Assembly: GCA_015698045.1 (NCBI GenBank)
Contig: BLAL01000246.1
Location: 1,426,001 to 1,490,000 of the forward strand
Length of the DNA stretch: 64,000 nt
Reading direction: 5' to 3'
DNA from: Rhizophagus clarus
Lineage: Eukaryota > Glomeromycota > Glomeromycetes > Glomerales > Glomeraceae
Positions within the stretch are counted from its first letter, which is position 1, and every line of letters begins with the position of its first letter. The translations under genes were made by a program, and so were the position numbers. Shown here one piece after another: positions 45,886 to 57,532 of this stretch. The notes under the pieces are model-generated. The model searched no databases. It was not told where the DNA came from and was given only the letters and a program-made list of their open reading frames with translations.

Positions 45886-46096
45886 TAGTGATGGGATTTT
45901 TTAATTTTTAACTTAATAACTATTTTTAATTTTAACTTAATAAGTATTTATTAAGTCAATAATTTAAATTAACATAGGACTTTTAATTTTTAAGTTAATA
46001 ATTAGTCTTAATAATTAACTTAATAAGTACTTAATAAGTGCTTATTAATTTTTATTTTTACTGGATAAGTGCTTATTATTTTAAGTCCCATCACTA
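45886..46096. mobile_element. hAT-like MITE, 211 bp, upstream of PHF5A
   Basis: The ends are inverted (TAGTGATGGGATTTT, and AAGTCCCATCACTA on the right), with GTGATGAA duplicated at 45878-45885 and 46097-46104. The interior is TAAGTACTTAATAAGTGCTT-type AT-rich repeats. It lies about 180 bases upstream of the PHF5A start codon. Confidence 0.88.
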
Positions 46097-46274
46097 GTGA
46101 TGAACGCAAAGGCAATAATGTGATCTTTAATGATTATCATATATTCACATGACTGATAAGAGTCTGATAAGCAAGATATTTGTCATCCGCTGCGCCCACC
46201 AATGCCGAAGTTGTTAAATAGGTAACAACCAACATATTTGATTTATCATTAAATATTTATTAGAAATATTAGAA

Positions 46275-46880
46275 ATGGCAAAACATCACCCAGATTTGAT
46301 TATGTGCCGTAAACAACCAGGGATCGGTAAGTAATAATAATGATATTAATGTAACTATATGATTAAGTCCCTTAAATAATTCTTTATTGTTATTGTAGCA
46401 ATCGGTCGTTTATGCGAGAAGTGTGATGGCAAATGTGTTATTTGCGATTCGTAAGTAAGAGTTTATCAAGTTTCGTAATTGCTTAAAATGCTTTCATAAT
46501 AATTTTTTTATTTAAAATTATTGCAAGTTATGTGCGGCCGGACACTCTCGTTCGGTAAGTATATTGATTTTTTTTTTAAAAAAGAAATCATATTCTAATT
46601 TTACAACCTTTGATAGAATTTGCGACGAATGTAATTATGGATCATATCAAGGTCGTTGTGTGATTTGTGGTGCTCCGGGTGTTTCAGATGCGTATTATTG
46701 TAAAGAATGCGTTTTACAAGAAAAAGATGTGAGATTTTTATTTTATAATCATTTCTCTTTACAAAATATTCAATTTTCTTTGATTTATAGAGAGATGGAT
46801 GTCCAAAGATTGTTAATCTAGGATCTTCAAAAACAGATCTGTTTTATGAACGGAAAAAATACGGGTTTAAGAAAAGGTGA
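46275..46880 (+). CDS. PHF5A: PHF5A/Rds3, SF3b subunit of the U2 snRNP
   Basis: Small zinc-knuckle protein of the SF3b complex, which binds the intron branch site in the nucleus and is essential for splicing. Five exons (46275-46326, 46399-46450, 46528-46554, 46617-46728, 46791-46880) give 333 bases: 110 residues plus stop, exactly the family length. The start [16 protein letters not shown], the middle [54 protein letters not shown] and the end [11 protein letters not shown] are almost identical to the human protein. All the Cys pairs that bind zinc are present. All introns are GT-AG and 52-77 bases long. One of the best-supported genes in the window. Confidence 0.98.
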
Positions 46881-47376
46881 CATTTATTGTTTGAAGAGTG
46901 GTGGGGAAATGTGATTTTTTGCTGGCGAGGCTCTTTTCAATAATGCAGAGATATTAATTTACAGTTAAAAGAGAACTTTGTATTTGTTGGCATAAGACAA
47001 ACCTATAATCTTATATAGTTCACGTATAGTAGTTTAATAATATAAGTCGATTTTTTTCGAGATTCGCATATCACGAAATATCTGAGAATTAAAGATATCC
47101 TGATAAGTACATGGGAAATAAAAAAAAAAATAATCATTAATGACATTCAATAAAAGTCTTTATTTTGTATATAGAGTTAAATTTGATTCTAATTTCTATA
47201 GATTTTCAAAGTTCAGTCAAAATAGAGATGATGTTATTGATGCCCAAGTTGACGTAATCGTTTGTCACCACAACCAAATTTAAAGATTTCAATTTTATGA
47301 TACGAAATATGTCTATAAATAAATTTCCTTGTGCGAAAAATTAAAAACTAAAATAAATACCTTGATCTATTTACTA
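46881..47376. other. Convergent intergenic region
   Basis: The 3' ends of PHF5A (+) and the PNS1-like gene (-) face each other here. ATTAAAGATATCC and AATAAAAG words may be poly(A) signals. Nothing else is seen. Confidence 0.4.
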
Positions 47377-49682
47377 TTAATGAAATGCTTCATGTGCTTT
47401 ATTACAATAATTTGTATTTGAATCAAGATCGATCGTGTAACATATAAATGTTGCATCAACCCTATAAAATATGACGAATATAAAATTATTAATAAATATA
47501 AGACATACATTTAAAAAAACTAATTAACTCACGTGCTCATCATAATGTATGTATAATATTGCGAAATATAATAAGGAATGATCGCAGCAATTATTCCAAC
47601 GACATATCCATATGATGATTCAAGTGAATGTGTAGCATATATAAAGGTAGCAAATCCACACAAGAGGGCGATAATTACAGATCCAATATATAGAATTGAC
47701 TTCGCTATAAAATCTGAAACCATCATTTAATAATGAATTTATTATAAATCCGTGAGAGAAGAAGGAAAAAAAAAATTTTTTAATGCTTACCATTAACAAG
47801 TCCAGAGACAAGATTACTACGAAATAATTTAGTAGTTGTATATGCTGAAATACAGAAATTCTTGCCAGAAATGCCTACGTAAACCAAAATATAATTGTTT
47901 AGATTATCTATTATGCCATCAATGCATGTCAGAAAACTTGTTAAACAATTAAGAAATGGATAGTTTTTGAATATCTGTATTTAAAACATTAAAACATAAA
48001 ATGGTCAATATAAACCTCACAGTAGCGGAAGAGTTACAGGTTCATGCTTCCAAAAGGATACGCGATATATTTAAGTTTAATGCTTACGTTTTTCAAAAAT
48101 CCAGTGATATGTTGAACAAGTTGAATAAACAAAAGAATAAGTCCGTCAAGGCACGCTGTTCCAAATGAGACTGTAATTGCTCTCGAAAGAGCCAAATCTG
48201 TTACTTTTTTAGAATCATTTCGATCTAGCTCATGCCTGAAAACAAATGCAAATAAATTAGAATATCGCTATATTGGGTTCAAGAAAAATGTGATAACATA
48301 TTACAAACCTGTAAAAATACCAGTTTGACACAACTCCGGAAATGGTTACTCTTTGGATATTACTCAAGACAGCAGAAGTCCATAAATACATAAAAATGAA
48401 ATATATTACAAGTAAATATGTATTTGGCTCTAATCTGTATTCTAAATGCGAAAAATATTGTTAATAATCTATGAATATGAGAAGAAGAAAAACTCTGCAA
48501 CCAACTTATAAAAGTAACAACCTGTTTGCACCTTATATACAACTAGAAAAATATGACTGAATAAATATAACCATATTATAGTAAATGATACATAAACCAT
48601 CAAAATCTTGAGTGAAACCCAAAGCATTTGCGGATTATCTTTAAATATATCACATGCTAATTGAATAAGTGAGATTGTTTTTTCGATTTTTTTTCGACGT
48701 GAAAAAAGAATTACTGAATATACTATGGATATAATCAATGGAATAAATGATAGCACTGCAAGTGCATCGTCTTGTGGATCAGGTTTTCCTGAATCTCGAA
48801 GAGCTCCTGAAAATGCTTCTATCCTAATCCAAATAAAAATTGCGATACAAATGAATGGGACAGTTGTCAAAGTTCCCCAAATTATGACCTTGACAAATGA
48901 ACGTAGTAATAATATCCAAATGGCACCCATACTTAGAGAAAAAATGATAGCAAATAAAAGTGGTCCAATGCTGTTTTGAATGGCAAAAAATATGGATTTG
49001 TGTGAATAATCCACTAATTCGTGTGACTATTTATTTCAAATTTGTTAGGAAATAATTTTTTTTATAGTTATAAACTCATAAAAACACATGAAGAGTACTT
49101 ACATTTGTTACAAATAATAGAACTATGCCAACAATTGCCATTATTATTACTCCCACACAAAAAAGAACCGCGAATGCTGGGTCATTATATTTTCGATGCG
49201 TAGCACCCGATAGTTGAATTAATGGTATCTAAAAAACCTTAAGCAATAAGTCAAATAGTATTAGAAAACGAGACGAAACAAGAAACTTACTGTTACAGTA
49301 GGAAGAAGTCCTTCTGAAAGTGTATTATCAGAAATTTTAACTACGGGAGTAGGAGGAACGTTCAAATAAATCTCTGCCGCGGTCTGCATTTGTACAAATG
49401 TTTTAACAAATATTTATATATTCACTATCGTTCTCTATCTTTTACCTGTTTATTGGAATAACCCATAGGAGAGTGTTCAGATAAAAACGTTGTATCAGGC
49501 TCGTTCTCTTCTTGTTCTACTTCAACTTCATAGCGAGAAGGCTGAAGTGATATGGACTCTTGAATTTCCGCCTCTGTTGGTAATGTTGGCACAGAATAGA
49601 ATAATGACGCGCTTGGCTCTTCAGAGCCTTCCGAAAAAACAGAATCTCTGCTTTGAAAGTTCTTTCTATTTTGAGAAAACAT
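47377..49682 (-). CDS. PNS1: PNS1 / choline transporter-like (CTL) membrane protein
   Basis: Multi-pass plasma-membrane protein of the CTL family (solute carrier family 44). The animal members carry choline; the yeast PNS1 substrate is not settled. The start is at 49682 (MFSQNRKNFQSRDS). The first 80 or so residues are hydrophilic and acidic (EVEVEQEENEPD), as in fungal PNS1. Then come about ten hydrophobic helices, including FAVLFCVGVIIMAIVGIVLL, SIGPLLFAIIFSLSMGAI and ILLLRSFVKVIIWGTL. Family motifs follow: FMYLWTSAVLSNIQRVTISG, VVSNWYF, SFGTACLDGLILL and, near the C-terminus, ILYIGSVIIALLCGF and TIDLDSNTNY. It has about eight exons with short GT-AG introns. No disruption is seen. The exact joins in the 47.8-48.5 kb part are not certain. 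Confidence 0.9.
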
Positions 49683-50890
49683 GATAAGAATAGAAAAAAG
49701 GTTTATTGTTCATGCGATCTACTATAAAATTAAGAGTTTTTTTTTTGACAACCAGTGATCAAAAAAAAATCAACGATCTATAGTCGAAAATAAACAATTT
49801 AGAAAGTTTGAGATACCCAACGGTAAGCGGGCGCAGCATATTACATGGCGCATTGCGTCATAATTTTGCGGAATTGGCTGTCCGCATATATACTATTTAC
49901 GGAAGTTTAAACCAGATATATGCAATACGCAAAAACTCCGATTCCCGATACATCATTATGTGACATGGGCATGGGAATATATTTTTTATATGAAAGAGTC
50001 GATCATTTGTAATCACTTTTCAATTTTATCACAGTATACTGTATACTCAAAATTTACAAATAGTATTTGAATCTAAATTTTATTACATTTTTAATTTAAA
50101 TCTTATAAATATGATGCAAAGTTATAAATTCAGTTTTTATATCATAATTTACCTTTTTACTCAGATTTTTTAACCAATAAAATTTAGCTATTCAATTAAT
50201 AATTTTACAATTATAAAATATTTAATAAATAAAGTTGCAATTGGATTTTTATTAGTAATACAAAAAAAAAATAAAATAAAAATTTTGAATTTATGATTTA
50301 CCAATCTTATTGAAATATGTTTTCAGTATTAGGCAATAGTTATATCATTTTCAAAAAGATTAAACTGATTGGTCTTTAAAGTTTGATTATATAAGGCAAA
50401 TCATTTGTTAAAGATAAACTAAAAAGTATTTTTTTAAGAAAAAAAAAAATTTATAATATTCAAAAAGTAATGTTAATATCAGGTTTTTAAAAGGATAATT
50501 ATTAAAACATGTATACCTAAATTTTATCTAATGTAAGGATATTCAGAGTTTTTTTTGGGTTTTTTTTTAGATATAAACTATACTAATGTATTTTTTTCAG
50601 TTTCTTTATTATTATTATTACTAATGAAGTTAAAGTAAATTTTTGTAAAAATCCTTTATAATTATTAAATAATGGAAAAACTATGTTTTAGCTAACAGAC
50701 AATCTATAAAAAAAAAAAAATATTTTTCTTAAAAATTTTTGATTATAAAAGGTAAAAGAAAGAGTTTCAAATATAATCAAAATACTTTATATTTTATATT
50801 TTATTAATAAGAAAAATTTAATTATAAAATTTTTTTCTGTTCCATTCAAAACCAAAAAATTTAAAATTTAAATTTTATTTTTTTAAATAT
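49683..50890. other. Upstream region of the PNS1-like gene, then AT-rich DNA
   Basis: The first 300 bases (49800-49970) are richer in GC than their surroundings, with GCGGGCGCAGC and TGGCGCATTGCG, and may be the promoter. From about 50000 on the sequence is A/T runs with no gene. Confidence 0.4.
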
Positions 50891-50980
50891 AATAAATGAC
50901 TCAGAGTTACAAAAAGAAGCTGATAGGTTTTATGCAGATAGTTATGATACTACCAACTATAGCGACTCTTCTAATAAAGG

Positions 50981-51694
50981 TAAGGATGGTGCCGCAAATA
51001 AGCAATTGCGGAATAATTGCGATTTACGGTATTGCGGAACATTGCGGATTTTTAAACCTAAATATCCGCAATTCTGCAATCCGCAATTGTCCGCAATTCC
51101 GCAAATATTCCGCAATTCCGCAAAGTACCGCAATTCAATTGCGGAATAATTGCGGAATTGCAGCACATTTGCGGAATTGCGATACATTTGCGGAATTGCA
51201 ATTTCGCTAAAGCAATCCAAAAAAACATTGTGAAACGTTTTTTTTAATTAAAATATACTTTGAAAAAACGTTTCGCAACGTTTTTTCTTTAAATTAATTA
51301 AAAAAACGTTGCGAAACGTTTTTTTTAATTAAATATACTTTGAAAAAATGTTTCGCAACATTTTTTCTTTAAATTAATTAAAAAACGTTGCGAAACGTTT
51401 TTTATTAATTAAAATACTTTGAAAAAACGTTTCGCAACGTTTTTTCGTTAAATTAATTAAAAAAATGTTGCGAAACGTTTTTTTTAATTAAAATACTTTG
51501 AAAAAACGTTTCGCAACATTTTTTCGTTAAATTAATTAAAAAAAACGTTGCGTAAACGTTTTTTTTATTAAATCGGTTCGGTAAACTGCCAAAACTGATC
51601 AGGTGAATTGCGGAATTGCGGTTCACTAACCGCAATTCAACTCCAAAATCCGCAATATTGCGGATTTGATAAATCAATTGCGGCACCATCCTTA
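50981..51694. mobile_element. hAT-like MITE, 714 bp, 8-bp target duplication
   Basis: The ends are inverted (TAAGGATGGTGCCGCAA) and AATAAAGG is duplicated at 50973-50980 and 51695-51702. The arms are packed with GCGGAATTGCGGAAT words in both orientations. The core is a tandem array of hairpins. The end sequence TAAGGATGG is shared with the MITE in the CACTA gene, although the bodies are different. Frames at 50896-51220 are translations of this repeat. Confidence 0.92.
51225..51565 (+). repeat. Tandem hairpin array, AAAACGTTTCGCAACGTTTT and its inverse
   Basis: Units of about 75 bases contain AAAAACGTTTCGCAACGTTT followed, about 25 bases on, by the exact inverse AAACGTTGCGAAACGTTTTT, separated by AAATTAATTAAA. 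At least four copies are present. Each unit can fold on itself or pair with its neighbours. Confidence 0.8.
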
Positions 51695-53224
51695 AATAAA
51701 GGTGAAAAGATACAAAAAGATACTTTTCAACTTGTTTTAATAAAAAATCAAAAAAAAGCTGTGAAAGAAAGCTAAGAAACAATAACACAAACTACTACTA
51801 TTATCATAACAGTCAATTTTGACACCTAAATAAAAACAATTCCAAACACAGGAAAAAACTAAACAAGTTTACATAAAGGCTTTATTATATACTTTTGAAA
51901 CTCGAGTTTTGTCGATACTTGAAGAAAACTTTCAAGGTATAACATTTTAGGATGAAAACGAACAAGGCAAACAGTTAATAAGAACTTTTAGTTTTAAAGC
52001 GGAACCTGTATGGTATAAACATCTATCACAACAGGATCCCAGACATTACTGATACAACTCATAATTATGAAAAAAAGCAAATTGATGTGAAATTTAGAAG
52101 CTAAAAAACATGTTTTTTGCAATTTTCTCGTCAACCAGTGATCCAAATTGGATGATCTTTTTTTTAAAATGTAGCTCTCAATGAGATCTACAAAATAAAA
52201 AAAGTTTATCAAAATTGGTTAGATAAATGGCGAGATATCCTTAAAAAACTAAAAGAGCAAATTGGTTTAATTTTGAAAAAAATAGGTAAAAAAAAAAATA
52301 TGAGTTATTTTAGTAATGTCTGGAGTTCTATCACAACAAACAAATATTCCTAACACCCTAATATCTTTGATAGTTTATATGATCTTAAGAGTGTATTCAG
52401 ATATACTCACCAGTCAGGACTCTATAGCAGAAATATCTTTCCTTCTTGAAAAAAAAGTGGGAGATATGGTTAGCCATGAAATATCATATAAAGATAAGAA
52501 TCTGGTTAATTCTAGTATCCTGTATCAAGATACACAACAGACTTTTTTCAAATCAGTACCTGATGCTCAACAATCTTTACCAAAATCACCAGTACAACCT
52601 AATAATATGCAGATTTTTTTTGATGCAGATACTGTATTACCACCACTTTATCTAGTAATTCAAATACTAAACTAAATAAATTTAACAAGAGTGCGCCCAA
52701 GTCTATTGAAAAAATATATATTAATCAATAAATCCCTAATGAAAAAATGAATAATATCTGAGATATTTTTGTATATGACATACCTGCAGGTTAGTCTCAT
52801 GTTAAAATAATAGCCAAATTTAAAGCATGAGATGATATTATATTTATGATGACAAAGCGTCAACACAAATATCAAATGTTGTGTATAAAGATTTATCTCT
52901 CAACCTTTTCATTGGCATCTTTTGACTAGGGTATATAGCAATACTCTTTAGATGACTAAATAGTACAATAATTCTCAGAACACTGGTCTCTACAACAAAA
53001 AAAAAAGATGTGAATAGTTCTGTTTATATCTCAATGACCTACCTTAAAATAGTAATTGTTGGTAATTATGGAACTATACTAATATTTTCTCTTATTACCC
53101 AATTAAAGCCTTTAAGTATTTCAATTCTGGTAAAAAATCTCAGATTGTGGCATACTTTAAAAAATACCAGGATGTAGAATTTTGTCATAAGGCAACTTTC
53201 AATTTCAATCATAATGGTACAAAT

Positions 53225-53420
53225 AAGGTTGCCTACAAAAATTCATTTGATCCAATGCCAAAAGTTAAAACTCTTTATATAGTGCCAAAACGTCAAAATG
53301 CTGAAACTGCCAAAATTGCTGAAATTGCCAAAACTGTTTCGGCATTTTGGCATAGTTTTGGCATAGCAAATACTAATATTTTATTAGAGTTTCAGCATAA
53401 TTTTGACTTTTTACTGCTAA
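53225..53420. mobile_element. MITE fragment of the GCCAAAACTG family
   Basis: It starts AAGGTTGCCTACAAAAATTC and runs through AATGCTGAAACTGCCAAAAT to GTTTCAGCATAATTTTGAC. It matches the element at 22744-22965 and, inverted, the fragment at about 30000-30112. The frame 53147-53485 across it is not a gene. Confidence 0.55.
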
Positions 53421-53599
53421 TTATGATTAGTGTTCTGAATGGGTCAGGTCAGGACAGGTCAGGTCTGGTAACCCGTCTAATCTGATCCAATCTGTTTGAT
53501 CCAATATAATACTTCAGGTCAAACAATTTATGATGAATATTATAAAAAAGTTTTTATTAAAGTGATATTTTTTAAGCAGTTAATTAAAATAACATTTTT

Positions 53600-54395
53600 T
53601 TTTAAACGTTATAATAAAAAACACTTTTTTTAAGCATTATAATTAAAAAACGCTTTTTTTAAGCGTTGTAATTAAAAAACGCTTTTTTTAAGCGTTGTAA
53701 TTAAAAAACGCTTTTTTTAAGCGTTGTAATTAAAAAACGCTTTTTTTAAGCGTTGTAATTAAAAAACGCTTTTTTTAAGCGTTGTAATTAAAAAACGCTT
53801 TTTTTAAGCGTTGTAATTAAAAAACGCTTTTTTTAAGCGTTGTAATTAAAAAACGCTTTTTTTAAGCGTTGTAATTAAAAAACGCTTTTTTTAAGCGTTG
53901 TAATTAAAAAACGCTTTTTTTAAGCGTTGTAATTAAAAAACGCTTTTTTTAAGCGTTGTAATTAAAAAACGCTTTTTTTAAGCGTTGTAATTAAAAAACG
54001 CTTTTTTTAAGCGTTGTAATTAAAAAACGCTTTTTTTAAGCGTTGTAATTAAAAAACGCTTTTTTTAAGCGTTGTAATTAAAAAACGCTTTTTTTAAGCG
54101 TTGTAATTAAAAAACGCTTTTTTTAAGCGTTGTAATTAAAAAACGCTTTTTTTAAGCGTTGTAATTAAAAAACGCTTTTTTTAAGCGTTGTAATTAAAAA
54201 ACGCTTTTTTTAAGCGTTGTAATTAAAAAACGCTTTTTTTAAGCGTTGTAATTAAAAAACGCTTTTTTTAAGCGTTGTAATTAAAAAACGCTTTTTTTAA
54301 GCGTTGTAATTAAAAAACGCTTTTTTTAAGCGTTGTAATTAAAAAACGCTTTTTTTAAGCGTTGTAATTAAAAAACGCTTTTTTTAAGCGTTTGA
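53600..54395 (+). repeat. Satellite of about 26 near-identical 29-bp hairpin units
   Basis: The unit is TTGTAATTAAAAAACGC followed by TTTTTTTAAGCG. Each contains AACGCTT and AAGCGTT around five T, a 7-bp hairpin. Copies from 53641 to 54385 are almost identical. Two or three older copies lie at the left end (from about 53605) and diverged remains continue at 55420-55636 and 56320-56510, beyond two mariner-like insertions. Confidence 0.9.
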
Positions 54396-54452
54396 TCAAT
54401 AAAATGCTTTTTTTTAGGTTTAATTAAAAGAAACCTGCTTTTTTAGTATTTA

Positions 54453-55370
54453 CAGTCCTGGACATAAGTAACTGTACCCCTGTAATTTCTGAAGTTAAAT
54501 AACAACTTTCATTAAAATTTTTTTTTAAATTCAAGTACAATAATAACCTTGATAATATGTAAAATTACAGGCTTTTATGATACGTAGATCAGGAATTAGA
54601 TGATCGGTAAATTTTGTGTTTCAAAAAAAGTTATCTTCTTTTACGTGAATATTTTCATTTTTTTATTATTTCATGCCCTGACCTCTTAGTTATATAGAAT
54701 TTTTTTTTGATATATTAATTTTTTAAGAGTCATTAAACGTTTTTCTAGAGTTTTAATCAAATTAGATGCATAGCCAGAGAATTTTAATTATGTTATAATC
54801 TTCCTTTTATTTTATTGTGATTTTTGAATGGTGTTTAGAATTATTAACTTTATGCAGAATTTACTCTAAATTATATTTACTAAAAAACTTATAGGAATAA
54901 GCCAAGAGATCCCTTTTATAGATATTATGCATAAAATGAGTATTGAGGTTCTACTGAAAGCAAATTGGTTTACTAAACCTCAGAGCTAAAAAAATCACTA
55001 TAAAAATGGATTTTTTGCATATGATATGATTTTTTTCATTATTTAAGACTTTATTTTAATGTTATTCTTGGCCCAATAAATGGCTATAATCTTAATTATA
55101 ATGAATGTAAGTAACTATTTTTTCAAAATTTCACTTTAATTTGATTGAATATTTGCGCACAAAAAACTGTTTTGTATAATTTATTAGAAAAGATCGTCAT
55201 TTTGCAGCTAAAATTCACCGATCATCTAACTCCTGATTTATATGTTATACAAACCTCTAATTTTGTAAATGATCAAGATTAAGAATGACCTTCAACCCTG
55301 GAAATTTTTAGGGTAGGTTATCACATGACTTCAAAAAATATTGGGGTACAGATACTTATGACCAGGCCTG
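54453..55370. mobile_element. Mariner/Tc1-like MITE inserted in the hairpin satellite
   Basis: The left end is CAGTCCTGGACATAAGTAAC then TGTACCCC, and the right end, read inverted, is CAGGCCTGGTCATAAGTATC then TGTACCCC. TA flanks both sides (54451-54452 and 55371-55372). A second inverted pair, CAGGAATTAGATGATCGGT, lies deeper (about 54590 and 55225). No transposase frame survives. Confidence 0.88.
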
Positions 55371-55419
55371 TAGTTAGAAAAAACACTAGTTAATTTTTTT
55401 AAAAAAAAAGTGTCTAATA

Positions 55420-55636
55420 ATTACAAAAACTGCTTTTTTTATAAGCGTTTAATTAAAAAAAAGCAAATTCACTAAAATGGATTTTTTAAGCGCTTAATTT
55501 AAAAAAAACGCAAAAATACTAAATATATTTTAAAGTATATAATTTTAAAAAAATGCTAATATTTTTTTTTTAAGTATTCAATTTTTAAAAAAATATTTTA
55601 AAAATGTTAAAACATTTTTTAAAGCATTTAATTTTA
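55420..55636. repeat. Diverged remains of the hairpin satellite
   Basis: Words such as TTTTTTAAGCGCTTAATTT and GCTTTTTTTATAAGCGTTTAA show that this was once part of the array ending at 54395. Confidence 0.7.
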
Positions 55637-56308
55637 ATTGATGATCCGCGAGTCAGGTGATGAAAATGAAAATAAAATTTGACAGAAATTTATTAATTAA
55701 AAACTGCATTTCTGAATGTGCAGTGTTTCATGAATTTCACTAGCCATGTGTCTAAAAAATGTCATTTTGCTCTAGAATTCTTAGGGATTGGGTTCTTTCC
55801 TAACATTTCGTTATGGTATTTTTGCATAAGATTAGTGAGAAAGTTGTGAGAAACCATATTATTAGATTTGAAATATGAAAACTCATTATTACAAGTAATA
55901 TAGTATGGTAAAACTGAGTGTGAAAAAGTTTTGAATTTGTCAGGTTAGAAGTTATTACAGCTTAGTTTACTTATAAAATATATCAAAAATAAAGTAAATA
56001 TGCATAAAAGTTTAGTGAAATATAAAAAAATTCCATCATTTATACCTTTTAAACCCTTATTTGTCTAATAATATAGTAAATGCCGCGTGCTTCCAAGGTA
56101 AACTTTGTCAAAAAAAATTTTTACGCTTGGTGGCTTTGAAGAATAAAAGTGTGACATTTACTTTATTGTTTGTGTTATTTTTAGTAAACTGTGTTTATAA
56201 TTTTTATTACACCAGAAATTGTCGAAATCAGTGCACTACGACAAATTAGTATATGATCTGCGTCAAATTTTATATGTAATTTCACTAGTTGACTCGCGAA
56301 TCATCAAT
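55637..56308. mobile_element. Mariner-like MITE with ATTGATGATYCGCGAGTCA ends
   Basis: The left end is ATTGATGATCCGCGAGTCA and the right end its inverse with one change. TA flanks both sides (55635-55636 and 56309-56310), and the element is 672 bases long. It is inserted in the old part of the hairpin satellite. The frame 56061-56249 inside it is not recognisable. Confidence 0.8.
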
Positions 56309-56319
56309 TAAAAATAAAT

Positions 56320-56510
56320 GTTAAAATGCTTTTTTTAGAGTGTTTAATTTTAAAAAAATATTAAATGTTTTTTTTAAGCATTTAAATTTCAAAAAAAATA
56401 CTAAAAATGTTTTTTTAAGCATTTTAATTTTTTTAAGAAACACTAAAAATGTTTTTTCTTTTTTTTGACTTTTAATTTTTAAAAAAATTAAAAATCCCAA
56501 TTTGAAACAC
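56320..56510. repeat. Third block of hairpin-satellite remains
   Basis: TTTTTTTAAGCATTTAA-type units continue from the other side of the mariner-like insertion. They are more diverged than the main array. Confidence 0.6.
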
Positions 56511-56607
56511 TATTTACAAATTATAGTAAATGACAAAACTATATATATATCATATGATCTACTATGCTGAAACGTTAAAATAGTTTTGGCAGTTTGGCAG
56601 TTTTAGC

Positions 56608-57141
56608 CAGTATTGGTATAGGATAGGGACATGTCTTTAAATGGGACAGTCTGGAACAGTCCAAGTCCTTGGACAAGACTTGCAATGTTTAAAGACATTT
56701 AGGATATATATATAAATATATGGGATCTTTGCAATAGAAAGATACAAAACTCAAAAAAAAATAAAAATTTAATTAATATTAAATTTGCATTTATTTTAAT
56801 ATAAAAAATATAATTAGCATATAAAGTAAATTTAAAAATTTTTTTGAATTTCGTACCTTTCTATTGCAAAGACACCATATGTTTAATATATATTTTATAA
56901 AATTTAATTTAATGATATCTCAATAACTACTGATCTGATTTTGATAATCTAAAGCTCATTAGATTCATTATTTTTATGATGAATCAAATGGTAGTAATTT
57001 TATATTTCTAACATTAATATTGACAGAGATATGGTAATTTGAAGTTTATTAAATAAAATTTAATAATATTTTTAAGTGGGACAATTTGGAACAGTCTGGG
57101 ACATTAAAATTTCTCTTGGACAATGTTCTATACCAACACTG
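56608..57141. mobile_element. hAT-like MITE inside a GTTTTGGCAG-type MITE
   Basis: The ends are inverted (CAGTATTGGTATAG and, inverted right, CAGTGTTGGTATAG). The duplication is GTTTTAGC at 56600-56607 and GTTTCAGC at 57142-57149, with one difference. Subterminal words are GGGACAGTCTGGAACAGTCC and the right copy. The interior carries one minus-strand copy of the shared hairpin module at about 56930-57040. The outer sequence (56570-56600 and 57150-57175) belongs to the GCCAAAACTG family. Confidence 0.78.
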
Positions 57142-57189
57142 GTTTCAGCATTTTGGCATTTTTAGTTGCTTTCTGAAATCTAGTCATAT

Positions 57190-57532
57190 CTGCTAATTGT
57201 TAAAATTGGGCCAAATTTTGTATTATGATTTTGATCAACATTACACAATTTTAATTAGTAAAAAAAAACTTTTCGTGATCAATTCAGTAAACACACCCTA
57301 AAAAAAATAAAACACTATTAAAAATACGTGTCAAACTGATAAGCACACCCAGAAACTGATAAGTTTGAGAAGTAAAAGAAGACAATCAGCAACTTGTGAG
57401 TTGAAATTTTAATTATTAATTGTTATTAATTATAATATAATAAATATTTTTTATATTTATTATATTTATTATGTTTATTTATTTAAACTGTATTAAAAGT
57501 ATTTTTTATTTTTTTCAGATTTAGTTTTAATA
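57190..57532. other. AT-rich spacer before the DDE-type gene
   Basis: No feature that I can support. It may contain the element's left end, but I found no inverted partner. Confidence 0.35.

Larger units (their letters stand above)
50891..52980 (+). pseudogene. Degraded coding remnant of unknown origin
   Basis: With the MITE at 50981-51694 set aside, the flanking sequence reads in one frame as NDSELQKEADRFYADSYD, TTNYSDSSNKG and then EKIQKDTFQLVLIKNQKK. Further on, about 51895-52045 reads ETRVLSILEENFQGITF then TFSFKAEPVWYKHLSQQD, with stops. The open frame at 52316-52675 (119 codons, Ser/Gln-rich, QQTFFKSVPDAQQSLPKSP) may be another piece. I do not recognise the family. The composition looks protein-derived, but the gene is broken in many places. 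Confidence 0.35.

Noticed and set aside
45886-46096. A palindromic promoter element of PHF5A
   Set aside because: The inverted ends and 8-bp direct duplication identify it as a transposon insertion.
50896-51220. 104- and 87-codon frames on opposite strands
   Set aside because: Both read through the GCGGAATTGCGG repeat of a MITE (peptide repeats of NCGI and RNSA type).
53147-53485. 112-codon plus-strand frame
   Set aside because: Most of it translates the GCCAAAACTG MITE family.
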